From assembly GCA_002779455.1 (NCBI GenBank), contig PEWM01000015.1:1-6030 (forward strand): a stretch of 6,030 nt of DNA, read 5' to 3'. The translations under genes and the position numbers were made by a program. This DNA is from Deltaproteobacteria bacterium CG07_land_8_20_14_0_80_60_11 (GTDB lineage Bacteria; Desulfobacterota; Desulfobaccia; Desulfobaccales; 0-14-0-80-60-11). Below the pieces are notes generated by a model that made no database searches, had not been told where the DNA came from, and saw nothing but the letters and a program-made list of their open reading frames with translations. Shown here one piece after another: positions 1-5,259 of the stretch (positions are counted from its first letter, which is position 1; each line of letters starts with the position of its first letter).

Positions 1-53
1 ATGCGATTGCCCTGCGGAGGCGCCGCCGTTCCCTTCCTAATTTCGGATTTTTC

Positions 54-62
54 TGATAAAAT
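54..62 (+). promoter_or_regulatory. Possible extended -10 element
   Basis: TGATAAAAT reads as TGn followed by TAAAAT, five of six matches to the sigma-70 -10 box. No good -35 lies 16-18 bp upstream. It could serve prfB, but about 260 bp and a palindromic repeat lie between, so the assignment is weak. Confidence 0.2.
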
Positions 63-88
63 CTACAATTCAAGACTGATTATGGTTG

Positions 89-225
89 ATACCAAACTGC
101 GTTCATACAGGTAATTTATGTTCCGTAGGGGCGGACCCATGTGTCCGCCCTCAGGTTGGGCGCACAAGCGGGTGCGCCCCTACAGACCGTAAGCTTTTCT
201 TACTTCTATGAGCGCAACTTGGTAT
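89..225. repeat. MITE-like nested palindromic element
   Basis: Outer imperfect inverted repeats are ATACCAAACTGCGTTCATA (89-107) and TATGAGCGCAACTTGGTAT (207-225), which pair at 16 of 19 positions. Inside them lie near-perfect arms GTAGGGGCGGACCC (125-138) and GGGTGCGCCCCTAC (170-183), 13 of 14. The core contains two tandem 8-bp stem-loops: GGGCGGAC/GTCCGCCC (129-136/143-150) and GGGCGCAC/GTGCGCCC (158-165/172-179). There is no open frame for a transposase, so it is at most a non-autonomous, dispersed repeat. GTAGGGGCG-type palindromes recur in many bacterial genomes (general knowledge); copy number in this genome is not visible. Confidence 0.7.
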
Positions 226-265
226 GAGGCGGAATTAATCGCCCCGGCCGTAAAGAGAGGTTTTT

Positions 266-297
266 GCTGAAAGCTGAAAGCTGATAGCTGATAGCTG
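266..297. repeat. Heptanucleotide tandem repeat, about 4.6 copies
   Basis: GCTGAAA (266-272, 273-279) is followed by GCTGATA (280-286, 287-293) and a partial GCTG (294-297). The period is 7 and the two pairs differ by one base. It ends 14 bases before the prfB Shine-Dalgarno, so it lies in the 5' untranslated region if transcription starts upstream. Confidence 0.85.
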
Positions 298-311
298 TTT
301 TATCAAAACCC

Positions 312-318
312 AGGAGGT
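312..318 (+). promoter_or_regulatory. prfB ribosome binding site
   Basis: AGGAGGT is a full match to the anti-Shine-Dalgarno, 4 bases before ATG 323. It fixes the true prfB start at 323, upstream of the frameshift. It argues against the ATG at 447, which has no comparable site and would omit the N-terminal helix. Confidence 0.85.
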
Positions 319-322
319 CGCA

Positions 323-1433
323 ATGTTACCGGACAGCGTGGAACTCAAAATCAAATTAAAGGGTTTACAAGACCGGTTGGAAACCCTCCGAGGTCATCTT
401 TGATCTGGCGGGCAAGCAGGTCAGACTGCGGCATTTAGAAGAACTGATGGCCGCCCCGGAGTTGTGGGACGACCAGGCCCGGGCCGCGGACATCCTCCGG
501 GAGCGGGCGTCCCTCATCCAGGCGACGGAGGAATATGCGGCGCGCCGCCAGCAACTGGAAGACCTGGAGCTGATGCTGGATATGGGCCTGGAGGAAGAGG
601 ACCGCCAGACCCTGAAAGAAGTGGCCCGGGACCTGACGGCCATGGAGCGCGAGTTTTCCGGCTGGGAGCTCAAGCTGCTCCTCGGGGCCGAAGACGACGA
701 CAAGAACGCCATCGTCACCATCCACGCCGGGGCCGGCGGCACCGAGGCCCAAGATTGGGCCGAGATTTTGCTGCGCATGTACCTGCGCTACGCCGAGCGC
801 AAGGGTTTTAAGACCGAGACCATCGACCTGCTCCCTGGGGACGAGGCCGGGGTCAAGAGCGTCACCTTCACGGTGAGCGGCCCTTATGCCAATGGTTATC
901 TGAAGAGCGAAAATGGCATTCACCGCCTGGTGCGCATCTCGCCGTTTGACGCCAGCGGCCGCCGCCACACCTCTTTCGCGGCGGTGCAGGTGCTGCCGGA
1001 GGTGGACGACCGCATCGCCATCGACATCCAGGAGAATGACCTGCGCATCGACACCTTCAGGGCCTCCGGCCCCGGCGGCCAGCACGTCAACAAGACCTCC
1101 TCGGCGGTGCGCCTCACCCACCTGCCCACGGGCCTGGTGGTTTCCTCCCAGTCCGAACGGAGCCAGCACCGCAACAAGGAACTGGCCATGAAGGTGCTCC
1201 GGGCCCGCCTCTATAACCTGGAGAAACGCAAGCAGGAAGACAAGAAGCATGAAATGCAGGAAAGCCAGAAAGACATCGCCTGGGGCAGCCAGATCCGCTC
1301 CTACACCCTCCAGCCCTACCGCATGATCAAGGACCACCGCACCAAACACGAGGAGGGCAACGTCGACGCGGTCTTAGACGGCGACCTGGACCGCTTCGTG
1401 GAGGCTTATTTGCTTAATCCGGGGGAGGAATAA
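323..1433 (+). CDS. prfB: Peptide chain release factor 2 (RF2), programmed +1 frameshift
   Basis: RF2 recognises UAA and UGA stop codons in the ribosomal A site and triggers hydrolysis of peptidyl-tRNA; it acts in the cytoplasm. The gene is read as 323-400 joined to 402-1433. The first 26 codons (MLPDSVELKIKLKG...) end at an in-frame TGA (401-403), and the +1 frame continues with DLAGKQVRLRHLEEL to TAA at 1431-1433. The joined protein is 369 residues, against 365 in E. coli. The stop-codon-reading tripeptide SPF is at residues 206-208 (bases 939-947). The catalytic GGQ is at 251-253 (bases 1074-1082). Both are within one residue of their E. coli positions. Ala247, just before GGQ, matches the Ala usual in other bacteria where E. 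coli K-12 has Thr246. The N-terminal third is charged and helical (domain 1). Regulation is by RF2 level at the internal UGA. The downstream neighbour is convergent. Confidence 0.97.
390..404 (+). promoter_or_regulatory. prfB programmed +1 frameshift site
   Basis: The slippery run is CTT TGA T (398-404). It is preceded by a Shine-Dalgarno-like GAGGT (390-394) three bases before CTT, the same spacing as AGGGGG-TAT-CTT-TGA in E. coli prfB. When RF2 is scarce, the tRNA on CUU slips forward by one base and translation continues with GAT. When RF2 is abundant, a 26-residue peptide is released. The internal SD here is weaker than the E. coli AGGGGG. Confidence 0.93.
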
Positions 1434-1475
1434 GAAACTTCCTTATGCGGCTGGTGGGAAGATTGTCATTTTCCT

Positions 1476-1519
1476 GTAGCCGCAAGCTTTAGCTTGCGCA
1501 GGCTGAAGCCTGCGGCTAC
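1476..1519. repeat. REP-like palindromic repeat, double hairpin
   Basis: Outer arms GTAGCCGCA (1476-1484) and TGCGGCTAC (1511-1519) are perfect inverse complements. Two compact hairpins sit inside: CGCAAGCT/AGCTTGCG (1481-1488/1491-1498) and GCAGGCT/AGCCTGC (1498-1504/1507-1513), each with a 2-base loop. There is no T-run, so it is not a classic terminator. The form matches dispersed extragenic palindromes, typically placed at 3' ends of genes as here. Confidence 0.75.
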
Positions 1520-1566
1520 CCACATATGTAGCTGCTTTTAACATACAAGGGTGAGTGCCGCTCACC

Positions 1567-1592
1567 AAAAATAATGGCGGGCAGTGCCCGCC
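1567..1592 (-). terminator. Rho-independent terminator of the minus-strand unit
   Basis: Read on the minus strand, a 7-bp all-G/C stem GGCGGGC/GCCCGCC with loop ACT (1592-1576) is followed by ATTATTTTT (1575-1567). It lies 68 bases beyond the stop codon of the methyltransferase gene and is the best intrinsic terminator in this spacer. On the plus strand the same hairpin lacks a T-run. Confidence 0.6.
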
Positions 1593-1625
1593 CTGACATT
1601 TCTACTCAGGTTATTTTTACGCACT

Positions 1626-1651
1626 ATAACCGCCCCACCCGGGCGGGTTAT
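1626..1651. terminator. Imperfect palindrome, possible prfB-side terminator
   Basis: ATAACC (1626-1631) pairs with GGTTAT (1646-1651) and GCCC with GGGC inside, with one bulged G. On the plus strand it is followed by TTCCGCTTT, only weakly T-rich. It abuts the methyltransferase stop codon (1660-1662), so it could block transcription from either side. Confidence 0.3.
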
Positions 1652-1659
1652 TTCCGCTT

Positions 1660-2502
1660 TCAGGTCCCGCCGGGTTCGCAGGCCGCTTCTTTCGGGGGCG
1701 TCGGCGCCGGTTCGGTCTGGGAGGCGAGGTCGTCCCGGGCCTGGCCGGCCGCGAGTTTTTCCCCGTAAAATAAGGCCCCTTCGGTGTAGGGGGAGCTTTT
1801 AAAGCCGGTGTATCTGACCAGAGCCACCCGGTGGAAGCCGGCCTTGAGCATGAGGGCCAGGAAATCCTTTCCTGGCATGGCCCCGCCGATTCACTGGAAC
1901 CAGTTTTCCACCCTGCCGGCCCGATCCGGGGGCAGCGCCGCCATTAGGACCATGTCGGCGAGCAGGAGGCGGCCGCCGGGCTTCAAGACCCGGTGCGTTT
2001 CTTTCAGAGCCTTCTCCTTATTGAGGGTCAGGTTGAAGACGCCGTTACTGATGACCGCGTCAAAGTCGTGGTCCGGGAAGGGGAGGGCCTCGGCCTCTCC
2101 CACCTGAAACGTGACGTTGGCGAGACCCAGCCGCGCCTGGTGGGCCCGGGCGCGCTCAATCATGGCGGGGGTGACGTCAAGGCCCACCACCCGGCCGCCG
2201 GCCCCCACCAGATGGCCCGCCACCAGGGAGTCCACCCCGGCGCCGCAGCCGATGTCCAGGACAGCCTCCCCGGGGTTAAGGGGCCCCAGGCTGAAGGGAT
2301 TGCCCACGCCGCAAAAGGTAGCCAGGACCTCCGGGGGAAAATCCCCGATGACCTCCGGGGGATAGCCTTGCAGGTCCATGCCGGCTTTGCCGGTGGGGTA
2401 CTGGAAGCAGCCGCCGGCGCCGGCCGCGGCCACCCGATCGTACTTCTGCCTGATACCTTGGCGCACCTGACAAATTTCCGGTTCGGTCATTTCTTCGCTC
2501 AT
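1660..2502 (-). CDS. ArsM-like SAM methyltransferase, probable selenoprotein (UGA = Sec204)
   Basis: This is a class I SAM-dependent methyltransferase of the ArsM/UbiE-like group, probably cytoplasmic. The start is ATG 2502-2500, with GAGGG 8 bases upstream. In order: N-terminal helix with Cys11 and Cys32; Cys64 in FCGVGNPF; SAM motif I VLDIGCGAGVDS (81-92); acidic ribose-binding GLDV (107-110, Asp109); EAEALPFPDHDFDAVISNG (136-154); VLKPGGRLLLADMV (172-185). After ENWFQ a TGA (1893-1891) interrupts the frame. The same frame then continues with IGGAMPGKDFLALMLKAGF, the C-terminal sheet and SSPYTEGALF, to a final TGA at 1662-1660. Relatives carry Cys before the IGGA/AGA motif, so one UGC-to-UGA difference explains the break, and a SECIS-like hairpin follows. 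I read it as 280 residues with Sec204. The substrate is unknown: arsenite is the family precedent, but selenium or another thiophile is possible. The alternative is a nonsense-mutated pseudogene, or a 203-residue truncated product ending at 1891. Confidence 0.82.
1852..1893 (-). promoter_or_regulatory. Bacterial SECIS element with Sec UGA codon
   Basis: On the minus strand the UGA (1893-1891) is followed after 14 bases by a perfect 9-bp stem GCCAGGAAA/TTTCCTGGC (1876-1868/1864-1856) with apical loop GGA (1867-1865). The loop begins 24 bases after the UGA, and loop positions 1 and 2 are both G. Bacterial SECIS elements are described as a stem-loop with its small apical loop roughly 16-37 bases after UGA and a G among the first two loop bases, bound by SelB. 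A lower helix GGGG/CCTC (1884-1881/1855-1852) can stack beneath with a 4-base bulge. Confidence 0.8.
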
Positions 2503-2510
2503 GGCATTTT

Positions 2511-2516
2511 CCCTCA
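2511..2516 (-). promoter_or_regulatory. Methyltransferase RBS overlapping upstream stop codon
   Basis: TGAGGG on the minus strand supplies both the TGA stop of the upstream small gene (2516-2514) and the GAGGG Shine-Dalgarno of the methyltransferase, 8 bases before its ATG at 2502. This arrangement suits translational coupling. Confidence 0.65.
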
Positions 2517-2762
2517 GGCGGCATTGATATCCGCTTCCGCCGTGATATCGGTCAGAGTAAAGGGCAAATAGGCGTAGGTCGGAGGTTTATTACCGGGGTT
2601 TTGGGCCTTATAGACGCCGCCGCTGGCGACCCAGTCGCCCGATTGATTCACCCAGTCGGGCGGCGGGTCGCGGCTAAAGGTGCAGGTGACGGTCCCGGCC
2701 TGGACACCCCCACACCGGGCCAGGACCAGAATCCCCACCAGCAGGAAGATCATTCTTTTCAT
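2514..2762 (-). CDS. Small exported protein, truncated LamG/DUF1080-like beta-sandwich
   Basis: The start is taken as ATG 2762-2760 because GGAGGAGA (2778-2771) sits 8 bases upstream; the earlier in-frame ATG at 2780 overlaps that site. The product is 82 residues. Residues 1-22 form a signal peptide: MKRM, a hydrophobic core IFLLVGILVLA, and likely cleavage after VQA (residue 22). Cys17 in LARC is a poor lipobox because of the Arg at -1. The mature part, with DWVNQSGDWVASGGVYKA (36-53) and later LPFTLTDITAEADI, resembles the opening strands of concanavalin-like/3-keto-disaccharide hydrolase (DUF1080) domains. Those domains run to some 150-200 residues, so the C-terminal half is missing. The methyltransferase starts 11 bases after its stop, so no remnant lies downstream. 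It may be a degraded gene or a short stand-alone protein; the family link is tentative. Confidence 0.6.
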   Translation of the reverse strand: MKRMIFLLVGILVLARCGGVQAGTVTCTFSRDPPPDWVNQSGDWVASGGVYKAQNPGNKPPTYAYLPFTLTDITAEADINAA

Positions 2763-2770
2763 AACTCTCT

Positions 2771-2778
2771 TCTCCTCC
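2771..2778 (-). promoter_or_regulatory. RBS of the small exported protein
   Basis: GGAGGAGA on the minus strand, 8 bases before ATG 2762. It decides the start: the ATG at 2780 lies on the RBS itself and would add six charged residues before a standard signal peptide. Confidence 0.75.
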
Positions 2779-2797
2779 ATCGCCGCTATGGGTTAAT

Positions 2798-2806
2798 ATC
2801 ATACCA
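2798..2806 (-). promoter_or_regulatory. Extended -10 promoter of the minus-strand unit
   Basis: TGGTATGAT on the minus strand (2806-2798) gives TGn plus TATGAT, five of six matches to the -10 consensus. It lies 35 bases upstream of the small exported protein's start. No TTGACA-like -35 stands at 17 bp, as is allowed for extended -10 promoters. The surrounding 2790-2870 is AT-rich. Confidence 0.45.
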
Positions 2807-2879
2807 TATCCAAATAAAGTGGGAATAAAATATGGTTTTATTAAACAAATTAATGCCTTAATCAATACCGGACCAGAGG

Positions 2880-2934
2880 GCCTCGGGGAGAAATTACCGC
2901 TGGGATGAGTCAATCTTCTCGGAGGCGATTTTTT
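2880..2934 (+). terminator. Weak hairpin plus T-run upstream of nrdJ promoter
   Basis: GCCTC (2880-2884) pairs with GAGGC (2922-2926), and GAGAA (2888-2892) with TTCTC (2916-2920), across an asymmetric internal loop. TTTTTT follows at 2929-2934. It would insulate the nrdJ promoter from upstream plus-strand transcription. The 23-base loop makes the call weak. Confidence 0.3.
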
Positions 2935-2936
2935 CC

Positions 2937-2965
2937 TTGACACCCAACATATTGTGTTTTAATAT
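2937..2965 (+). promoter_or_regulatory. nrdJ promoter
   Basis: There is a perfect -35 TTGACA (2937-2942), a 17-bp spacer and a -10 candidate TAATAT (2960-2965, 4 of 6). The start point would fall near 2971-2973, some 60 bases before the nrdJ ATG. The first NrdR box starts at the last base of the -35 and fills most of the spacer. Confidence 0.65.
2942..2957 (+). promoter_or_regulatory. NrdR box 1
   Basis: ACCCAACATATTGTGT resembles the 16-bp NrdR consensus (acaCwAtATaTwGtgt). NrdR is a nucleotide-sensing zinc-ribbon/ATP-cone repressor of ribonucleotide reductase genes. The box overlaps the -35 end and spacer, a position that would block RNA polymerase. Confidence 0.8.
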
Positions 2966-2973
2966 AGCTATTA

Positions 2974-2989
2974 ATACAACATATTGCTA
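2974..2989 (+). promoter_or_regulatory. NrdR box 2
   Basis: ATACAACATATTGCTA shares the core CAACATATTG with box 1 at an offset of exactly 32 bp, about three helical turns. Paired NrdR boxes are usually spaced by an integral number of turns (31-32 bp). It covers the expected transcript start. Confidence 0.78.
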
Positions 2990-3031
2990 TTTAAGGAATT
3001 TTCGGCAACCGCCGGAATTAAGGGGGAAATG

Positions 3032-5236
3032 ATGACGCCGCAGGGGGAAATCAGGGAAATCGCCGGGGAACTGCCGTTAAGCCACAACGCCCTAATAGTG
3101 CTGAAAAAGCGCTACCTCAAGAAGGACGAAACCGGGGAGACCACCGAAGCCGCCCCGGACATGTTCCGGCGGGTGGCGGACACCATCGCCGCCATCGACC
3201 GGCTCTACGACCCCCAGGCGAACGTGGCCGCCACTGCCGCCAGGTTCTACGACCTCATGGCCTCGCTCAAGTTTATGCCCAACTCCCCCACCCTGATGAA
3301 CGCCGGCCGGGAATTGGGCCAGCTCTCCGCCTGCTTCGTCCTGCCGGTGGACGACAGCATCGAGAGCATCTTCGACGCAGTGAAACAAACCGCCCTGATC
3401 CATAAGTCCGGCGGCGGCACGGGTTTTCCCTTCTCTCACATCCGGCCCGCCAACGACCCAGTGCTCTCCACCAAAGGGGTGGCCTCCGGCCCCATCTCCT
3501 TCATGAACATCTTCGACGTGGCCACCGAAACCATCAAGCAGGGCGGCACCCGCCGGGGCGCCAACATGGGGATCCTAAGGATCGACCACCCGGATATCGA
3601 GGCCTTCATCACCTGTAAGAACGACACCAAGCGCCTCACCAACTTCAACATCTCCGTGGGCCTGACCGACGCCTTCATGGAGGCGGTCAGAGAAGACCGG
3701 GATTTCCCCCTGACCAACCCCCGCACCGGCCGGGAGGTCCAAAAGGTTAGCGCCGCCCGGCTCTTCGACCTCATTGTCCAGAGCGCCTGGTCCACCGGCG
3801 AGCCCGGCATCATCTTCCTGGACGCCCTCAACCGGGGCAACACCGTCCCCCACCTGGGGGAGATCGAGGCCACCAACCCCTGCGGCGAGCAGCCGCTCCT
3901 GCCCTACGAGTCCTGCAACTTAGGGTCGCTGAACCTGTCCAAGGTCGTCAAAGGCGCCCAGATCGACTACCCGGCCCTGGGCGACATGGTCCGCGATGCG
4001 GTACACTTCCTGGACAACGTCATCGACGCCAACCGCTTTCCCCTGGACATCATCCGGGAGAAGACCCTGGAAACCCGGAAGATCGGCCTGGGGGTCATGG
4101 GCTTTGCCGATATGCTCCTGAAGCTGGGCATCCCCTACAACTCCGAGGAGGCCGTGGGGGTGGCCGAGCAGGTGGCGGCCTTCATCCAGCAAGAGGCCCG
4201 GCAGGCCTCAGCAATGCTGGCCGACCAACGGGGCAACTTCCCCGCCTACCCCGGCAGCAAATTCGACGGCAACGGCCAGGGCCGCATGCGCAACGCCACC
4301 ACCACCACCATCGCCCCCACCGGCACCATCAGCATCATCGCCGGCTGCTCCAGCGGCGTCGAGCCCCTGTTCGCGGTCTCCTTCGTGCGCCGGGTCCTGG
4401 AAGGCACCGAATTGGTGGAAGTCCACCCCTACTTCGAAGAACTGGCCAAAAGCCGGGGCTTTTTCAGCCCCGAGCTCATGCAGAGCATCGCCGAGACCGG
4501 CTCCATCCGGGACTTCAAGGAAATCCCCCAGGATGTCCGCCGCCTCTTCGTCACCGCCCACGAGGTCTCGCCCCAGTGGCACCTCCGCCTCCAGGCCGCC
4601 TGGCAGAAATACACCGACAACGCCGTGTCCAAGACGGTGAATTTCCCCAAACAGGCCACCCCCGACGACGTGCGGCAAGCCTACCTCATGGCCTTTGAGC
4701 TGGGCCTCAAGGGGGTGACCATCTACCGGGACGGCAGCCGGGAGGAGCAGGTCTTGAGCTTTGGCAAGGACAAGGCCAAGATGCAGTACATCACCCCCCG
4801 GCCCCGGCCCGAGCGCACCACCGGGGTCACCGAACTCATCGCCACCGGCTGCGGCAAGCTCTACGTCACCGTCAACCAGGATCAGATGGGCTTCTGCGAG
4901 GTCTTCGCCCAGATGGGCAAGACCGGGGGCTGCGCCAGCTCCCAGATCGAGTCCACCGGCCGCCTGATCTCGCTGGCCCTGCGCTCCGGGGTCAAGATCG
5001 ACGCCATCATCAAGCAGATCACCGGCATCCGCTGCCCCAGCTCCAACTGGCAGAACGGCAGCCAGGTGCTGTCCTGCCCCGACGCCATCGCCAAGGTCCT
5101 GGCCCACGTGGCCGAAGTGGACCCGCCGGCCCCCACCCTCGCCACCATGGGCTCCTGCCCCGACTGCGGCGGCACCATCGAACCCGAAGGCGGCTGTTTG
5201 GTTTGCCGGAGTTGCGGGTTTAGCAGGTGTAGTTAA
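3032..5236 (+). CDS. nrdJ: Adenosylcobalamin-dependent (class II) ribonucleotide reductase
   Basis: The enzyme reduces ribonucleotides to deoxyribonucleotides using a 5'-deoxyadenosyl radical from vitamin B12, so it works with or without oxygen. I start it at ATG 3032 (734 residues), 5 bases after AAGGGGG (3020-3026). ATG 3029 is the alternative. The frame is open back to TTG 2984, but that lies inside NrdR box 2. N-terminal helical domain about 1-75. Redox Cys101 in LSACF. KSGGGTGFPFS at 125-135. The active-site motif NPCGE gives Asn282, the thiyl-radical Cys284 and Glu286. The partner redox Cys295 lies 11 residues after Cys284, as in Thermotoga NrdJ (322/333). Phosphate-binding APTGTIS at 428-434. 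The C-terminal TSCPD-type domain is about 595-690. A Cys-rich tail follows (Cys709, 712, 722, 725, 728, 733), probably a zinc ribbon and re-reducing swinging arm. Regulation is by NrdR. The gene appears full length and intact. Confidence 0.96.
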   Translation: MTPQGEIREIAGELPLSHNALIVLKKRYLKKDETGETTEAAPDMFRRVADTIAAIDRLYDPQANVAATAARFYDLMASLKFMPNSPTLMNAGRELGQLSACFVLPVDDSIESIFDAVKQTALIHKSGGGTGFPFSHIRPANDPVLSTKGVASGPISFMNIFDVATETIKQGGTRRGANMGILRIDHPDIEAFITCKNDTKRLTNFNISVGLTDAFMEAVREDRDFPLTNPRTGREVQKVSAARLFDLIVQSAWSTGEPGIIFLDALNRGNTVPHLGEIEATNPCGEQPLLPYESCNLGSLNLSKVVKGAQIDYPALGDMVRDAVHFLDNVIDANRFPLDIIREKTLETRKIGLGVMGFADMLLKLGIPYNSEEAVGVAEQVAAFIQQEARQASAMLADQRGNFPAYPGSKFDGNGQGRMRNATTTTIAPTGTISIIAGCSSGVEPLFAVSFVRRVLEGTELVEVHPYFEELAKSRGFFSPELMQSIAETGSIRDFKEIPQDVRRLFVTAHEVSPQWHLRLQAAWQKYTDNAVSKTVNFPKQATPDDVRQAYLMAFELGLKGVTIYRDGSREEQVLSFGKDKAKMQYITPRPRPERTTGVTELIATGCGKLYVTVNQDQMGFCEVFAQMGKTGGCASSQIESTGRLISLALRSGVKIDAIIKQITGIRCPSSNWQNGSQVLSCPDAIAKVLAHVAEVDPPAPTLATMGSCPDCGGTIEPEGGCLVCRSCGFSRCS

Positions 5237-5259
5237 AGATTGGCGGATTTCTCAGACGG

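Larger units (their letters stand above)
1..322. other. Gene-free leader upstream of prfB
   Basis: No convincing gene is seen here. Frame 1 is open from base 1 to a TAA at 112-114 (37 codons), but it has no recognisable motif and overlaps the palindromic element, so it is not called. The first 30-50 bases are GC-rich and could be the tail of an upstream gene: frame 2 stops at 38-40 and frame 3 at 54-56. The bases after about 40 turn AT-richer. The stretch holds a possible extended -10 (54-62), a nested palindromic repeat (89-225), a 7-bp tandem repeat (266-297) and the prfB ribosome binding site. Confidence 0.6.
1434..1659. other. Convergent intergenic region with stacked hairpins
   Basis: No credible gene lies in these bases. 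The spacer between prfB (plus) and the methyltransferase (minus) is filled with inverted repeats: a REP-like double hairpin (1476-1519), a small hairpin GGTGAG/CTCACC (1550-1555/1561-1566), a G+C-rich terminator hairpin (1576-1592) and a longer imperfect palindrome (1626-1651). GGTTAT at 1609-1614 can also pair with ATAACC at 1626-1631, giving an alternative fold. Confidence 0.7.

Noticed and set aside
1..114. 37-codon open frame from base 1 ending in TAA
   Set aside because: No family signature, overlap with the palindromic element, and short length; the other two frames close at 40 and 56. A gene tail cannot be assigned.
435..1349. Long minus-strand frame opposite prfB (304 codons)
   Set aside because: It is antisense to a certain RF2 gene and arises from G/C third-position bias; its translation is low-complexity Gly/Val/Leu/His-rich.
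1660..1662. The final TGA of the methyltransferase as a second Sec codon
   Set aside because: A hairpin does follow at 1651-1626, but reading through would add only three residues before a TAA, and family similarity has already ended.
1660..1878. Separate 72-residue minus-strand gene starting at ATG 1878
   Set aside because: It is the C-terminal part of the methyltransferase beyond the UGA, in the same frame. The ATG is an internal Met next to the SECIS stem, with no proper RBS.
2514..2516. TGA of the small exported protein as a Sec codon
   Set aside because: Reading through adds only four codons before another TGA, no beta-sandwich continuation appears, and the bases serve as the methyltransferase RBS.
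2820..2936. Cobalamin riboswitch upstream of the B12-dependent nrdJ
   Set aside because: The space before the promoter is too short and no B12-box-like conserved segment was found; the leader after the promoter is only about 60 bases.
2984..3031. nrdJ start at TTG 2984
   Set aside because: The TTG lies in NrdR box 2 near the expected transcript start, has no SD before it, and the extra 16 residues do not look conserved; ATG 3032 has AAGGGGG upstream.
4208..5107. Long minus-strand frame opposite nrdJ (299 codons)
   Set aside because: It is a mirror of the GC-rich nrdJ codons, with Gly/Ala/Asp-rich low-complexity translation and no RBS.
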